Positions 42,089 to 52,129 of a DNA stretch of 64,000 bases are shown here, piece after piece. Source of the DNA: an uncultured bacterium (GTDB taxonomy: Bacteria > Patescibacteriota > Saccharimonadia > Saccharimonadales > Saccharimonadaceae); the NCBI GenBank assembly GCA_903832635.1, contig CAILCF010000003.1:1-64000 (forward strand). Direction: 5' to 3'. The position numbers and the translations under genes are program-made. How positions within the stretch are numbered: the stretch's first letter is position 1; each line of letters begins with the position of its first letter. The notes beneath the pieces were generated by a model that was given only the letters and a program-made list of their open reading frames with translations, was not told the origin of the DNA and did no database searches.

Positions 42089-44697
42089 ATAAGAACAAAG
42101 TTCTAACAAAGATATTTGGCGACCCTCAGGTACGCACATTGAAGGGTCTTCAAAAAAAGGTCGCGTCAATAAATGCATTGTCAGATAAATATGAAAAAAT
42201 GACAAAACCGGAACTTAAAAAGCAAACACAGGTTTTAAAAAACAGACTGCATAAAAAAGGTACGACCCTGGATTCGATTATGCCAGATGCTTTTGCTTTG
42301 GTCAGGGAGGCAAGCTTTAGAATACTTGGTATGAGACACTTTGATGTTCAACTGGTTGGTGGTATGGCCCTTCACGAAGGAAAAGTCGCTGAGATGAAAA
42401 CCGGTGAAGGTAAAACACTTGTTGCAGTTTTATCAGTTTATCTAAATGCACTTGAAGAAAAGGGCGTGCATGTTGTTACTGTTAATGATTACCTTGCCCA
42501 ACGTGATGCCAGTTGGATGGGTGGAGTCTATCACTTTTTAGGACTTTCAGTTGGCGTCATCATTAACGACGCGTCTTTCATTTATGATCCTGATTATAAC
42601 AATGAACACCACGAAGATGAACGTTTGAAAAAATTAAGACCTGTTACCAGAAAAGAAGCATATGCAGCTGATGTTACTTATGGTACAAACAATGAATTCG
42701 GGTTCGACTACCTTCGAGACAACATGGTTAATGAAGTAGATTTGTTACGCCAAAGAGAATTAAATTTCGCCATCGTTGACGAAGTTGATAGTATATTAAT
42801 TGACGAAGCTCGTACACCATTGATTATTAGTGCACCGGCAGCTGAAAATCCCGATAGTTACTATCAATTTGCGAAAATTGCTGCAAAACTTGTTCCCGAA
42901 GATTATATTATGGACGAAAAACACCGTACAGTATCCCTAAGTGATATTGGCACTGAAAAAATTCAAAAAATTTTAGGAATAAAAAACCTTTACAGTCCTG
43001 ATTATGTTCGTTCTGTCTATCATTTGGATCAATCGCTTCGTGCGCAAACCTTATTCAGACGTGACAAAGATTATGTTGTAACGAATGATGGTGAGGTAAT
43101 CATTGTTGACGAGTTTACCGGTCGTTTAATGCAGGGTCGTCGTTATAACGAGGGACTACATCAAGCGATTGAGGCCAAAGAGGGAGTCTCAGTATTACAA
43201 GAGAGTATGACTCTGGCAACTATTTCCTTCCAGAATTATTTCCGTTTATATAAAAAACTATCCGGAATGACTGGAACAGCATTTACTGAGGCTGAAGAAT
43301 TCCAACAAATTTATAGCCTTGACGTTATTCAAATACCATCAAATAAACCATTAATTCGTGAAGATAAAGAAGATTTAATTTTTAAAACCGAAAAAGCAAA
43401 ACTAAAAGCTGTAGCAAATGCAATTGCTGAATATCATAAAGTTGGTCGTCCTGTACTAATTGGATCTGCTTCAATCGCCAAGAATGAACTAATAGCTTCA
43501 TTTCTGGACGCTGCACATGTTCCATACGAACTTTTAAATGCTAAAAATAATGAACGTGAAGCATCAATTATTGAAAAAGCTGGCGAAAAAGGCTCTATCA
43601 CACTAGCAACTAATATTGCTGGTCGTGGGACTGATATAAAACTTGGTAAGGGTGTTGTTGAACTTGGGGGGTTAGTTGTTCTCGGATCTGAACGGCATGA
43701 ATCTCGTAGAATTGACAACCAGCTACGTGGTCGCGGTGGACGCCAGGGTGACCCTGGTGAAACACAATTTTATGTTTCAACCGAGGATGACTTGATGCGT
43801 ATTTTTCAGGGCGAAAGAATTGCCGGATTAATGGATAGGTTGGGTGTTGGTGAGGATACGCCAATTCAAAATAAGGCAGTATCTAAAACATTAGAAGCAG
43901 CCCAAAAGCGTGTTGAGGGATTCAATTTTGATACTCGTAAAAATGTTGTCCAGTACGATAATGTGATCAACCGTCACCGCCGTGTTGTTTATACAATGAG
44001 GCGTAAAATTCTTGAAGGAAACAACATCAAGCCCGAAATCGATAGATTAATAGAATCAGCACTGGAAAAACTAACATATGTGCCTGCAAAAAATAACGTA
44101 AGTTTTGTAGAGGAGTTTGAAACACTATTCCCTGTTCCAAACGATAAAATTTTAATTATTGGCGAAGAAAAGAAAGATAAAACTCGTTATGAAATGGCGC
44201 TAAGGGAAGTAGAAAAATACTACACAGATAAGGAAACAGAACTCGGGAACGATATCATCAGAAAGGTCGAACGCGAAGTATATTTACAAGTTCTTGATAC
44301 GTTATGGATGCAGCATTTGGAAAATATGCAACATTTAAGGGAAGGTATTCATTGGCGAAGTGTTGGTCAACGTGACCCACTTGTAGAATATCGAAGCGAA
44401 TCCCAGAAATTGTTCGATAGTTTGCAAGCAACATTACGTGACGAAGTATTACGTACAGTAATGCATGTTCATAGCAGCGATGTAATCGCTAAGACACAAG
44501 AGGAGTATGAAACAGAGCTTACTCGCTTGGCTGAGAATGCAGTGGAAAGAGGTGTTAACGAGGTTACGGGTGGTGAGGAAAATCGGGACAGTGATTTTAG
44601 TGTCAAGAAATCTAATGCTGTTTCGAATCAGAAAAAAAACCAAAGCCGAAAGAAAAAGAAATCTCAGCGACAGAATCGTAAAAAAAGCCGAAAATAG
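42082..44697 (+). CDS. secA: Preprotein translocase ATPase SecA
   Basis: 871 aa. Walker A MKTGEGKT near 108, DEVDSILIDEARTPLIIS near 233, preprotein cross-linking domain, helicase half with ATNIAGRGTDIKL and RRIDNQLRGRGGRQGDPG. Drives secretion through SecYEG. The C-terminal zinc tail (CxCxSGKKYKxCHG) that binds SecB or lipid is missing and replaced by a Lys/Arg-rich end (SRKKKKSQRQNRKKSRK). Confidence 0.97.
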   Translation: MVNKNKVLTKIFGDPQVRTLKGLQKKVASINALSDKYEKMTKPELKKQTQVLKNRLHKKGTTLDSIMPDAFALVREASFRILGMRHFDVQLVGGMALHEGKVAEMKTGEGKTLVAVLSVYLNALEEKGVHVVTVNDYLAQRDASWMGGVYHFLGLSVGVIINDASFIYDPDYNNEHHEDERLKKLRPVTRKEAYAADVTYGTNNEFGFDYLRDNMVNEVDLLRQRELNFAIVDEVDSILIDEARTPLIISAPAAENPDSYYQFAKIAAKLVPEDYIMDEKHRTVSLSDIGTEKIQKILGIKNLYSPDYVRSVYHLDQSLRAQTLFRRDKDYVVTNDGEVIIVDEFTGRLMQGRRYNEGLHQAIEAKEGVSVLQESMTLATISFQNYFRLYKKLSGMTGTAFTEAEEFQQIYSLDVIQIPSNKPLIREDKEDLIFKTEKAKLKAVANAIAEYHKVGRPVLIGSASIAKNELIASFLDAAHVPYELLNAKNNEREASIIEKAGEKGSITLATNIAGRGTDIKLGKGVVELGGLVVLGSERHESRRIDNQLRGRGGRQGDPGETQFYVSTEDDLMRIFQGERIAGLMDRLGVGEDTPIQNKAVSKTLEAAQKRVEGFNFDTRKNVVQYDNVINRHRRVVYTMRRKILEGNNIKPEIDRLIESALEKLTYVPAKNNVSFVEEFETLFPVPNDKILIIGEEKKDKTRYEMALREVEKYYTDKETELGNDIIRKVEREVYLQVLDTLWMQHLENMQHLREGIHWRSVGQRDPLVEYRSESQKLFDSLQATLRDEVLRTVMHVHSSDVIAKTQEEYETELTRLAENAVERGVNEVTGGEENRDSDFSVKKSNAVSNQKKNQSRKKKKSQRQNRKKSRK

Positions 44698-44722
44698 TGG
44701 ATTGGGCAGAAAGTAGCAAAAT

Positions 44723-46009
44723 ATGGACCATGAAGTCGAAGAAATCAGATTAAAGAATGGTGCAAGAGGGCTTTTAATAGACGTCCCCAATGCTACGACT
44801 ATGAGCATGCAGTTTCAATTTCGAGCCGGCAATCGCTATGCAAAATCCAAAGATATTGAACAAGTCGCCCACATAATGGAACATATGGCTTTTGGAGCAA
44901 ACGCCAGATACAAAACGGAGAACGAGTTTGAGTTTGAATTTACAAAAAACGGTGCTTACCGAAACGCCTACACGAGTGATTTATCAATGGTTTATACAGC
45001 AGATTGTGCAGATTTTGAATGGGATAGAATCTTGGATTTGCAAAAGGTTGCGATTTGTCATCCACGGTTTAATGAAATTGAACTAGCAGCCGAAAAGGGT
45101 AATGTCAGGGGTGAACTGACAAACTATTTAAATGATCATCAGCGAATATTATGGCCAAGAGTTCAACAACTACTAGGAGAAGACATTTTAACCTATCGTC
45201 AATCATTGCCTACGATTGGTAACGTGACGCTTGCTGATGTTCGGGAACATCATCGTCGTACACACACCACAAAAAACATGCGCTTTGTTATTGCGGGAAA
45301 ACTTGCAGGAAGAAAGGCTGAAATACGGCGACAAATTGAAGAATTTAAATTACCTGAGGGTGAACGCTTTGAAGTCCCTCATGACGAATTGGTCAAAGCA
45401 AATCCGACAATTGTTCGTCGCAAGGATGCAACAAATCTGACTTTCGGTTTTTTTATGGCAATTAAACGAGAACTAGACGACGAAGAGCTGGATGCAATGC
45501 ACTATCTTAACCACATTCTTACTGGAACCATGCATTCACGAATATTTGGGGCAGCTCGTCAGCGCGGGTTGGCCTATAATGTAAGCGCCTATACCGATGT
45601 AGGGTTTTATGATAGTGGCTGGGATATAACAGGAGAAGTCAACCACGAAACAGCTGATGAACTATTCGATATCATTACAAAAGAACTAAGAAATGTTTTA
45701 GATGGGAAAATAACGCAACAAGAAATTGATGCCGCAAAGTCATTTGCTTTGGGTAGATACCAAATGGGAGCTCAGACTGTTTCGCAGATAAGTGGTTTCT
45801 ATACCGGGCGATATTTTGCTGATGGATTTATTAAAGATTATAAAAAAGTGCCGGAAATGATTAAAAATGTGACAGTAAGAAGAATGGTGGATACCGCTAG
45901 AAGTTTTATTTGCGAAGATAAATGGGTACTAGCTGCCGTTAGTAGTGGTGAAAAACAGGAATTAATTGAATTAAACGACAAATTAGCAACATTATTCGAA
46001 CCGCGCTAA
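44723..46009 (+). CDS. M16 (insulinase-type) zinc peptidase
   Basis: 428 aa. Inverted zinc motif HIMEH (His50, Glu53, His54) with the third ligand probably Glu131 in GNVRGELTNY. Two M16 domains: catalytic (1-220) and inactive C-terminal half (about 230-425) with RQRGLAYNVSAYTDVGFY. No signal peptide, so probably cytosolic. Bacterial homologs degrade peptides or process PQQ-like precursors; the target here is unknown. Starts 25 nt after secA, likely same transcript. Confidence 0.92.
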   Translation: MDHEVEEIRLKNGARGLLIDVPNATTMSMQFQFRAGNRYAKSKDIEQVAHIMEHMAFGANARYKTENEFEFEFTKNGAYRNAYTSDLSMVYTADCADFEWDRILDLQKVAICHPRFNEIELAAEKGNVRGELTNYLNDHQRILWPRVQQLLGEDILTYRQSLPTIGNVTLADVREHHRRTHTTKNMRFVIAGKLAGRKAEIRRQIEEFKLPEGERFEVPHDELVKANPTIVRRKDATNLTFGFFMAIKRELDDEELDAMHYLNHILTGTMHSRIFGAARQRGLAYNVSAYTDVGFYDSGWDITGEVNHETADELFDIITKELRNVLDGKITQQEIDAAKSFALGRYQMGAQTVSQISGFYTGRYFADGFIKDYKKVPEMIKNVTVRRMVDTARSFICEDKWVLAAVSSGEKQELIELNDKLATLFEPR

Positions 46010-46018
46010 GATAATTAT

Positions 46019-47305
46019 ATGAAGATTGTAATTGCAGGATATGGTCAAGAGGGTGAATCAAACTACAGGTATTTTTCTTCAAATCCGGATAATATTGTGA
46101 CAATTGCTGACCAAAAACAACAACCGGGTCGACCCTTACCAAGTGGTGTAAAGACTATTATTGGAGAGGATGCATTTGAAAAGCTAGAGGATTTTGACAT
46201 TATTGTTCGTACAGCTGGACTAGCACCTAGAAAAATAAAAACAAACGGTAAAATATGGTCCGCAACAAATGAATTTTTTGCAAAATGTCCTGCAAAGATT
46301 ATTGGCGTAACCGGCTCTAAGGGGAAAGGTACTACAGCTAGTTTAATCTCAAGTATTCTATCAGCTGCTGGAAAAAAGGTTTGGTTGATTGGTAATATCG
46401 GGACACCGGGTTTAGATATTTTGGTACAGATTCAACCCGATGACATAGTAGTATACGAATTATCAAGTTTTCAATTATGGGATATAGAAAAATCTCCAAA
46501 TATTGCAGTACTGCTATTTATTGAACAGGAACATCTGGATGTACATAAAAACATAGAAGAGTACGTCAAAGCAAAAGCAAATATCACAAAATACCAAAAA
46601 AGTGAAGACATTTTGGTTTATAACAAATCAAATCAGTATGCAAAAAGAATTTCTAAGAACTCCAATGCTCATCTGATAGGTTATCCTGACAATGGATCAG
46701 CCCATGTCACGGATAGCAATTTTTACTATGGCGAACAAATTATTTGTTCAGTTGAATTACTAGGTATTGTCGGAAAATTTAACAATGATAATGCATGCGC
46801 TGCAATAGATGCGGTATGGAGTATAACCAACGACATTACAGCAATAAAAAATGGGCTCAATAACTTCAAAGGACTGCCACATAGACTTCAATTAGTTCGC
46901 GAAATAAACGGTGTAAAGTATTTCGATGACAGTATCGCCACCATTCCGGGAGCAGCAATTGCTGCGATTAATGCTTTTGATACTTCTGAAGTAATAATAT
47001 TAGGTGGTTCTTCGAAGGGTTCAGATTTTACTGAGCTTGGGAGGGTGCTTGCAGAACATGATGTCAGGGCAATATTAATAGGTGAAGAAGCTGAAAATAT
47101 AGCTAAATCATGCATAAGTGCCGGATTTACAGATTTTGAAATCTTTAAATATACATCGATGGAAGATGTAGTACGACGAGCTGTAGAACTTTCAAAACCG
47201 GGTGGAGTGGTTCTATTAAGTCCGGCTTGTGCAAGTTTTGGTCTGTTTAAAAATTATGCCGATCGTGGCGAGCAGTTTAATGCAGCGGTAGAAAAAATTA
47301 AATAA
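46019..47305 (+). CDS. murD: UDP-N-acetylmuramoylalanine-D-glutamate ligase
   Basis: 428 aa. Mur ligase ATP loop GVTGSKGKGTTASLI near 95, VVYELSSFQLWDIEKSPNIAVLLFIEQEHLDVH near 140, and HRLQLVREINGVKYFDDSIAT (MurD C-domain) near 285. Adds D-Glu to UDP-MurNAc-L-Ala. Its partner murI, which makes D-Glu, is convergent and overlaps it by eight bases: gene pair with linked function. Confidence 0.94.
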   Translation: MKIVIAGYGQEGESNYRYFSSNPDNIVTIADQKQQPGRPLPSGVKTIIGEDAFEKLEDFDIIVRTAGLAPRKIKTNGKIWSATNEFFAKCPAKIIGVTGSKGKGTTASLISSILSAAGKKVWLIGNIGTPGLDILVQIQPDDIVVYELSSFQLWDIEKSPNIAVLLFIEQEHLDVHKNIEEYVKAKANITKYQKSEDILVYNKSNQYAKRISKNSNAHLIGYPDNGSAHVTDSNFYYGEQIICSVELLGIVGKFNNDNACAAIDAVWSITNDITAIKNGLNNFKGLPHRLQLVREINGVKYFDDSIATIPGAAIAAINAFDTSEVIILGGSSKGSDFTELGRVLAEHDVRAILIGEEAENIAKSCISAGFTDFEIFKYTSMEDVVRRAVELSKPGGVVLLSPACASFGLFKNYADRGEQFNAAVEKIK

Positions 47306-47939
47306 TTAACGATTTTGTTCTGGAGGCGATTGCGTCTGAAGGTTCAAGCACTTTAACGGAGTGTCCGGCGGCCTTGATAATCCGATCTTTTATCCAATGA
47401 AAATGAGTACAACCCAGTACAATAACATCAACGTTTTTGTTGAGTAGCATTTTGACAACCGTGTTGATATCTACTTCCTCTGATTTGCCATTTTCAATTA
47501 ATTCGGCCCATTTGCTACAATCTGGTTCAATAACAGTTATATTTTTCGCCCAAATATTTTTTAATTCATAATACTTTTCACTTTTTAATGTTCCGGGAGT
47601 AGCACAAACAGCAATCCTATTTGTCTTTGTAATTTTAGAGGCTGGTTTTATCATTGGTTCAATGCCAATAAAATTTTCATTTGGGAAGGTTTGTCGGAGT
47701 GAAGTAATGGCAACAGTTGTTGCAGTATTGCAAGCGATAATGATTGCGTCACAATCCATTTTAATCAATGGTATTATTGAATTTTTTGTAAGTTGAATAA
47801 TTTCATCAGGTTTGCGGTCGCCATAAGGCATATGTTTGTGGTCATTTATGGTGATAATTTCAGCACCAAGTAAAAGTTGTCTAAGGGTTGTGGCAATTGC
47901 CTCACCACCAATTCCAGAATCAAAAACTCCAACACGCAT
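47298..47939 (-). CDS. murI: Glutamate racemase
   Basis: 213 aa. FDSGIGGEAIAT at the start, IIACNTATTVAI (first catalytic Cys) and VIVLGCTHFHWI (second catalytic Cys). Slightly short compared with the usual 260 aa. Supplies D-glutamate for MurD. Extended -10 TGCTAATAT on the minus strand ends 12 nt before the ATG. Confidence 0.92.
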   Translation of the reverse strand: MRVGVFDSGIGGEAIATTLRQLLLGAEIITINDHKHMPYGDRKPDEIIQLTKNSIIPLIKMDCDAIIIACNTATTVAITSLRQTFPNENFIGIEPMIKPASKITKTNRIAVCATPGTLKSEKYYELKNIWAKNITVIEPDCSKWAELIENGKSEEVDINTVVKMLLNKNVDVIVLGCTHFHWIKDRIIKAAGHSVKVLEPSDAIASRTKSLII

Positions 47940-48027
47940 AATTATTAATTAATATTAGCATCTGAGTGATAAATTAGTCTACTAATCATACAACTGACTT
48001 TTCATTACTGTTATAATAATAGGATCA

Positions 48028-49113
48028 ATGAATCCTTTAATAAAGCGAATTACACATCTTGACTCACAGATTGAGATTGCCTTTAAGCGCTTGCAAATAT
48101 CAGAAAAACAACAAAAGATTGCAAAGTTAGAGTCAGAGCTTTCAAAATCAGAAATTTGGAATAACCCGATTGATGCTCAAGAAAAATCGAAAAATCTTGC
48201 TGCACTAATTTCAACTATTGAACCTTGGCTAATTTTAAAAGCTCAGGTAACTGATATAGCAGAACTAATAGAGATGGGTGATACCAGTCTTGAAAAAGAG
48301 TTCGAGGTCCAGGTTTTGGCACTAGAAAATGAATTCAAGGCACGTCAAAAAGACCTGTTATTCCATGGGAGATACGATGATCACAATGCAATTATTAGAT
48401 TGAGTGCCGGAGTAGGTGGGACGGATGCTCAGGATTGGACTGAAATGCTAGAACGAATGTATTTACGTTGGGCTGAAAAATCTGGGATGAAAACCGATAT
48501 CATTGAGCGTTCTAGCGCTGACGAAGCCGGTATAAAGTCGAGCATAATTGATGTTGTCGGGCCTTTTGCTTATGGCAAATTGCGTAGCGAAAATGGGGTA
48601 CATCGATTAGTCAGGTTAAGTCCATTTAATAGTGATAATTTACGTCAGACAAGTTTTGCGTTGGTGGAAATACTACCTAAAATTGACAGTCCCAAAGAAA
48701 TTCAAATCGATAGTAAAGATATAAAAGTTGACGTATACCGAGCAGGCGGGCATGGTGGTCAATCTGTCAATACTACGGACAGTGCGGTTCGAGTAACGCA
48801 TATCCCGACCGGGATAATTGTAGCTATCCAAAATGAAAGGTCACAATTACAGAACCGAGAAATGGCCATGAAGATTCTTTATTCAAAATTGACACAACTA
48901 CAATTAGACCAGCATGTTGCAAATATTACCGATCTTCAAGCCGGTGAATCGGCAAATTGGGGATCACAGATTAGAAACTATGTTATGCATCCATATACAT
49001 TAGTTAAGGATACACGTACTAAATACGAAGAACACGATGTTCAAAGTGTCCTAGACGGAAACATCGACGGGTTTATCGAAGCTTTTTTAACCACTGTTCC
49101 ACTTATGGTATAA
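48028..49113 (+). CDS. prfB: Peptide chain release factor 2
   Basis: 361 aa. SPF codon-reading motif in VRLSPFNSDNLRQTSFA and GGQ in [20 protein letters not shown]. Reads UAA and UGA. The frame is continuous from the ATG, so the programmed +1 frameshift found in many prfB genes (after about codon 25) is absent. Its presence shows that UGA is a stop here. TATAAT (48012-48017) ends ten bases before the ATG. Confidence 0.96.
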   Translation: MNPLIKRITHLDSQIEIAFKRLQISEKQQKIAKLESELSKSEIWNNPIDAQEKSKNLAALISTIEPWLILKAQVTDIAELIEMGDTSLEKEFEVQVLALENEFKARQKDLLFHGRYDDHNAIIRLSAGVGGTDAQDWTEMLERMYLRWAEKSGMKTDIIERSSADEAGIKSSIIDVVGPFAYGKLRSENGVHRLVRLSPFNSDNLRQTSFALVEILPKIDSPKEIQIDSKDIKVDVYRAGGHGGQSVNTTDSAVRVTHIPTGIIVAIQNERSQLQNREMAMKILYSKLTQLQLDQHVANITDLQAGESANWGSQIRNYVMHPYTLVKDTRTKYEEHDVQSVLDGNIDGFIEAFLTTVPLMV

Positions 49114-49123
49114 TTGTTCAAAG

Positions 49124-49819
49124 ATGATATTGCTTGATAGGGTAACGAAAACTTACAGTAAAAGTTCGAGCCCGGCTCTTGACAGGGTTAGTTTATTTAT
49201 TGAACCACGTGAATTTGTTATTCTAGTTGGTACCAGTGGTGCTGGAAAATCGACTTTATTTAAACTTTTAACTCGTGAAGAGAAACCGACTAGTGGTAAA
49301 ATCGTTGTTGGTGGAATTGATTATGACTCTCTAAAAGACAGCAATATCCCAATGCTACGACGCAAAATTGGGGTTGTTTTTCAAGATTTCAAGTTACTCC
49401 CGCAGCGAACAGTTTTTGAAAACATAGCTTTTGCCCTTGAGATTGCAGGTATGACGCGTCGTGAAATAAAAAGTACAGTCCCAAAAGTAATAGAATTGGT
49501 TGGACTTACGGGTAAAGAAAAACATTTCCCTCACCAACTGGCCGGTGGTGAACGCCAACGCGTTGCAATTGCCAGGGCGGTCGTTAGACAACCGAAAATA
49601 TTAATTGCAGATGAGCCGACGGGTAATTTGGACCCAAGACATAGTTGGGATATTATTCGACTGCTAGAGAAAATCAACAAATATGGCACGACAGTTCTGC
49701 TAACTACTCATAACGCTGAAATTGTGAACAAATTAAAACGTCGAGTTATCACATTAGACCACGGGAAAATTACAGGTGATCAGGCGGTTGGTAGTTATAG
49801 GCAAGGTGGGGGGTTATAG
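49124..49819 (+). CDS. ftsE: Cell division ATPase FtsE
   Basis: 231 aa. Walker A GTSGAGKST, VVFQDFKLLPQRTVFENIAFALEI, signature LAGGERQRVAIARA, Walker B ILIADEPTGNLDPRHSWDII, all close to FtsE. Works with FtsX to switch on peptidoglycan hydrolases at the septum. Its extended -10 TGGTATAAT (core 49109-49114) overlaps the prfB stop codon and ends nine bases before the ATG. Confidence 0.95.
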   Translation: MILLDRVTKTYSKSSSPALDRVSLFIEPREFVILVGTSGAGKSTLFKLLTREEKPTSGKIVVGGIDYDSLKDSNIPMLRRKIGVVFQDFKLLPQRTVFENIAFALEIAGMTRREIKSTVPKVIELVGLTGKEKHFPHQLAGGERQRVAIARAVVRQPKILIADEPTGNLDPRHSWDIIRLLEKINKYGTTVLLTTHNAEIVNKLKRRVITLDHGKITGDQAVGSYRQGGGL

Positions 49820-49822
49820 GCA

Positions 49823-50806
49823 ATGAGCACCAAGAAAAAAACTGACCACAAGGCTTTGTCGAATAAAAAGCATAATAAACGTAGGATGCTTACTTTTTGG
49901 CGCGTCATTAGGTATGGGACTGACAGCTTTATCCGTAATTCTTGGTTATCGGTTGCAGCAACTGCCGTGATGACCATTACATTACTTATTATTTTTACTG
50001 CGTTTGCGACACAAAATATTCTGACCGACACGGTTAATGACATTCAAAGCAAAGTCAACATGTCAATATATCTAAAAACAGATACTCAAAATAATGTCGT
50101 CACGGATTTAACAAATGATCTGAAACAACTTTCATCAGTAAAAACGATACATGTTATTAGCGCAGATGATGCGAGGACGCAATTTGCAAAAAGTAATAGC
50201 AGTGATGCTGAAACGCTGTCAGCATTGAACGCTGCCACAAACAAGTTTCCTGTAACACTTCAAATAGAGGTAAATAATATAAACGATACATCTCAATTGG
50301 AAAAATTCGTTGCTGATAATGCTTTATTAAAAAAGAATATTGATCCCAATCACGCACCTTCCTTCGCCGGTGAAAAGCGAAATACCATAAAATCTATCGG
50401 TCGAGCTGTTAATTTTGCCCAGGTTGTAGGTGTGGGAGCTGGAATAATCTTTGTCATAATATCATCACTTATCATCTTTAACACAATTAGAATGGCTATA
50501 TTCAACCGTCGTGAAGAGATTCAAATGATGAAGTTAATCGGTGCAGACCAATCATTTATCCGAGGACCGTTTTTGGTTGAAGCAATAATATATGGGATTA
50601 TTGCCGCATTTATATCTACAGGTATTGGGGTGTGGGTTTTATTCGCAACGTCGAATACTTTATCAAGCTATCAAATATCAGTTCACGATACGATTAACTT
50701 GGTCACAATCTATTCTCCATTTGTGATTTTAGGTATGATTTCTATTGGTGCGTTAATTGGTATTGTGTCGTCGCTATTGGCGACACGTCGCTATCTTAAG
50801 TTATAA
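49823..50806 (+). CDS. ftsX: Cell division protein FtsX
   Basis: 327 aa. Cytoplasmic basic N-terminus, first membrane helix (about 45-66), extracytoplasmic domain (about 67-195) including MSIYLKTDTQNNVVTDLTNDLKQLSSVKTI, then three membrane helices; RREEIQMMKLIGADQSFIRGPFLVE is the FtsX signature. Three bases after ftsE. The next gene encodes a coiled-coil hydrolase, the expected target. Confidence 0.95.
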   Translation: MSTKKKTDHKALSNKKHNKRRMLTFWRVIRYGTDSFIRNSWLSVAATAVMTITLLIIFTAFATQNILTDTVNDIQSKVNMSIYLKTDTQNNVVTDLTNDLKQLSSVKTIHVISADDARTQFAKSNSSDAETLSALNAATNKFPVTLQIEVNNINDTSQLEKFVADNALLKKNIDPNHAPSFAGEKRNTIKSIGRAVNFAQVVGVGAGIIFVIISSLIIFNTIRMAIFNRREEIQMMKLIGADQSFIRGPFLVEAIIYGIIAAFISTGIGVWVLFATSNTLSSYQISVHDTINLVTIYSPFVILGMISIGALIGIVSSLLATRRYLKL

Positions 50807-50857
50807 TAAATAACAGGTTGACATATTCGTAAAGCTTATGGTATTATTGGAAATACT

Positions 50858-52048
50858 ATGAAACTGCGTCCCACCACACCAGCTTCGGTCTCTATGACCA
50901 CCAGAGTTATTCTGGTTTTTGCAAGTCTTTTAATTTTATTTTCGTTGCCTTTGCAATTGACCCAAAAAGTATTCGCCGATCACTTTGACGATCAGATAAA
51001 CGCGCTTCAACAACAGATTAATAACTATAATACCCAAGCGGCGGCATTGAACGCTCAGGCAAAAACTCTTCAATCTGCGGTTGACAGTTTGCAAACTCAA
51101 GCGTCGTCTATTCAAGCTCAAATAAATTTGAGTCAGGCAAAATACGATAAATTAGTTCAACAAATCGCCGATACCAATAAACAAATCAAAGATAACCAGG
51201 ATGCACTTGGAGTAACAATCGCCGATATGTATGTTGATGGCAAGGTTTCGCCGATTGAAATGCTGGCCAGTAGTAAGACGATTAGCGATTATTTGGATAA
51301 ACAAGAATATCAATCCTCAATTCGCGACCAATTAACATCGACAATTAGTAAAATCAAAAATTTAAAGTCTCAACTCGTTAAACAGCAAGCGGATGTAAAA
51401 AAAGTGTTAGACGAGCAGACTGCACAGAAAAACAGTTTATCGGCAAAACAAACCGAACAACAAAACCTCTTAAGTCAAACGCAGGGCCAAGAATCAGCCT
51501 ATCAACAATTGGTTGCATCTAACAATCAAAAATTGGCGGATGTAGCCTCTCAGCAACGTTCTTATTATCAAAGCCTTGTAAATAGCGGAGGGGGTGTTAA
51601 TGCGGGCGTGTACGGCAGCTTCCATTACTCAAACTGGAGCGGTAACCAAGGTTGTAGTGGCGGATATCCCTACTGTGGTCCGCAAGACAGTGGGATTGAT
51701 CCCTGGGGATTATATAACCGCGAATGTGTTAGTTATGTTGCTTGGGCACTTTCAGCCAGGTTTAATAGATATGTAGGTAATTTTAGTGGCCAAGGCAATG
51801 CATACCAATGGACATATAGCGCGCCGGCATACAGTGGTGCTGTCAGAGTTTACGATCCACAACCGGGTGATGCGGTCGTCTTGCCTCAATCGGGTGGTTT
51901 TGCCCCTCTAGGGCACTTGATGATTGCTGAGTCCGTCAGTGGAAATACAATTCATGTCAGCCAATACAATTTCTATGGCACAGGCGAATATAGCACAATG
52001 GATATTCAAAACTCCGGAATCGTTTTGTTACGCTTCCCGTCCAGATAA
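50858..52048 (+). CDS. Secreted coiled-coil CHAP peptidoglycan hydrolase (PcsB-like)
   Basis: 396 aa. Signal peptide (about 12-40, cleavage likely after KVFA), long coiled coil of heptads rich in Gln and Ala (about 45-235), a Gly linker, then a CHAP domain with Cys290 (NRECVSYVAW) and His353 (PLGHLMIAE). Same build as PcsB or RipC-type hydrolases, which FtsEX activates through the coiled coil. Extended -10 TGGTATTAT ends ten bases before the ATG. Confidence 0.93.
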   Translation: MKLRPTTPASVSMTTRVILVFASLLILFSLPLQLTQKVFADHFDDQINALQQQINNYNTQAAALNAQAKTLQSAVDSLQTQASSIQAQINLSQAKYDKLVQQIADTNKQIKDNQDALGVTIADMYVDGKVSPIEMLASSKTISDYLDKQEYQSSIRDQLTSTISKIKNLKSQLVKQQADVKKVLDEQTAQKNSLSAKQTEQQNLLSQTQGQESAYQQLVASNNQKLADVASQQRSYYQSLVNSGGGVNAGVYGSFHYSNWSGNQGCSGGYPYCGPQDSGIDPWGLYNRECVSYVAWALSARFNRYVGNFSGQGNAYQWTYSAPAYSGAVRVYDPQPGDAVVLPQSGGFAPLGHLMIAESVSGNTIHVSQYNFYGTGEYSTMDIQNSGIVLLRFPSR

Positions 52049-52129
52049 TTTATACATTTAGTAAAACTTTTATGCCATATGCGTTATACTTGTATATGAC
52101 AGAAAAACTGGTTTAAGGTAGGGGATTTA

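Noticed and set aside
43610-43864. Minus-strand frame inside secA with many His residues
   Set aside because: Shadow of the secA reading frame; no start signals.
48028-48120. Programmed frameshift in prfB
   Set aside because: The frame is open from the ATG and no CTTTGA-type slip site is seen.
48028-49113. UGA recoding as in Absconditabacteria/Gracilibacteria
   Set aside because: Genes such as recO end in TGA, no in-frame TGA is needed in any gene, and RF2 is present.
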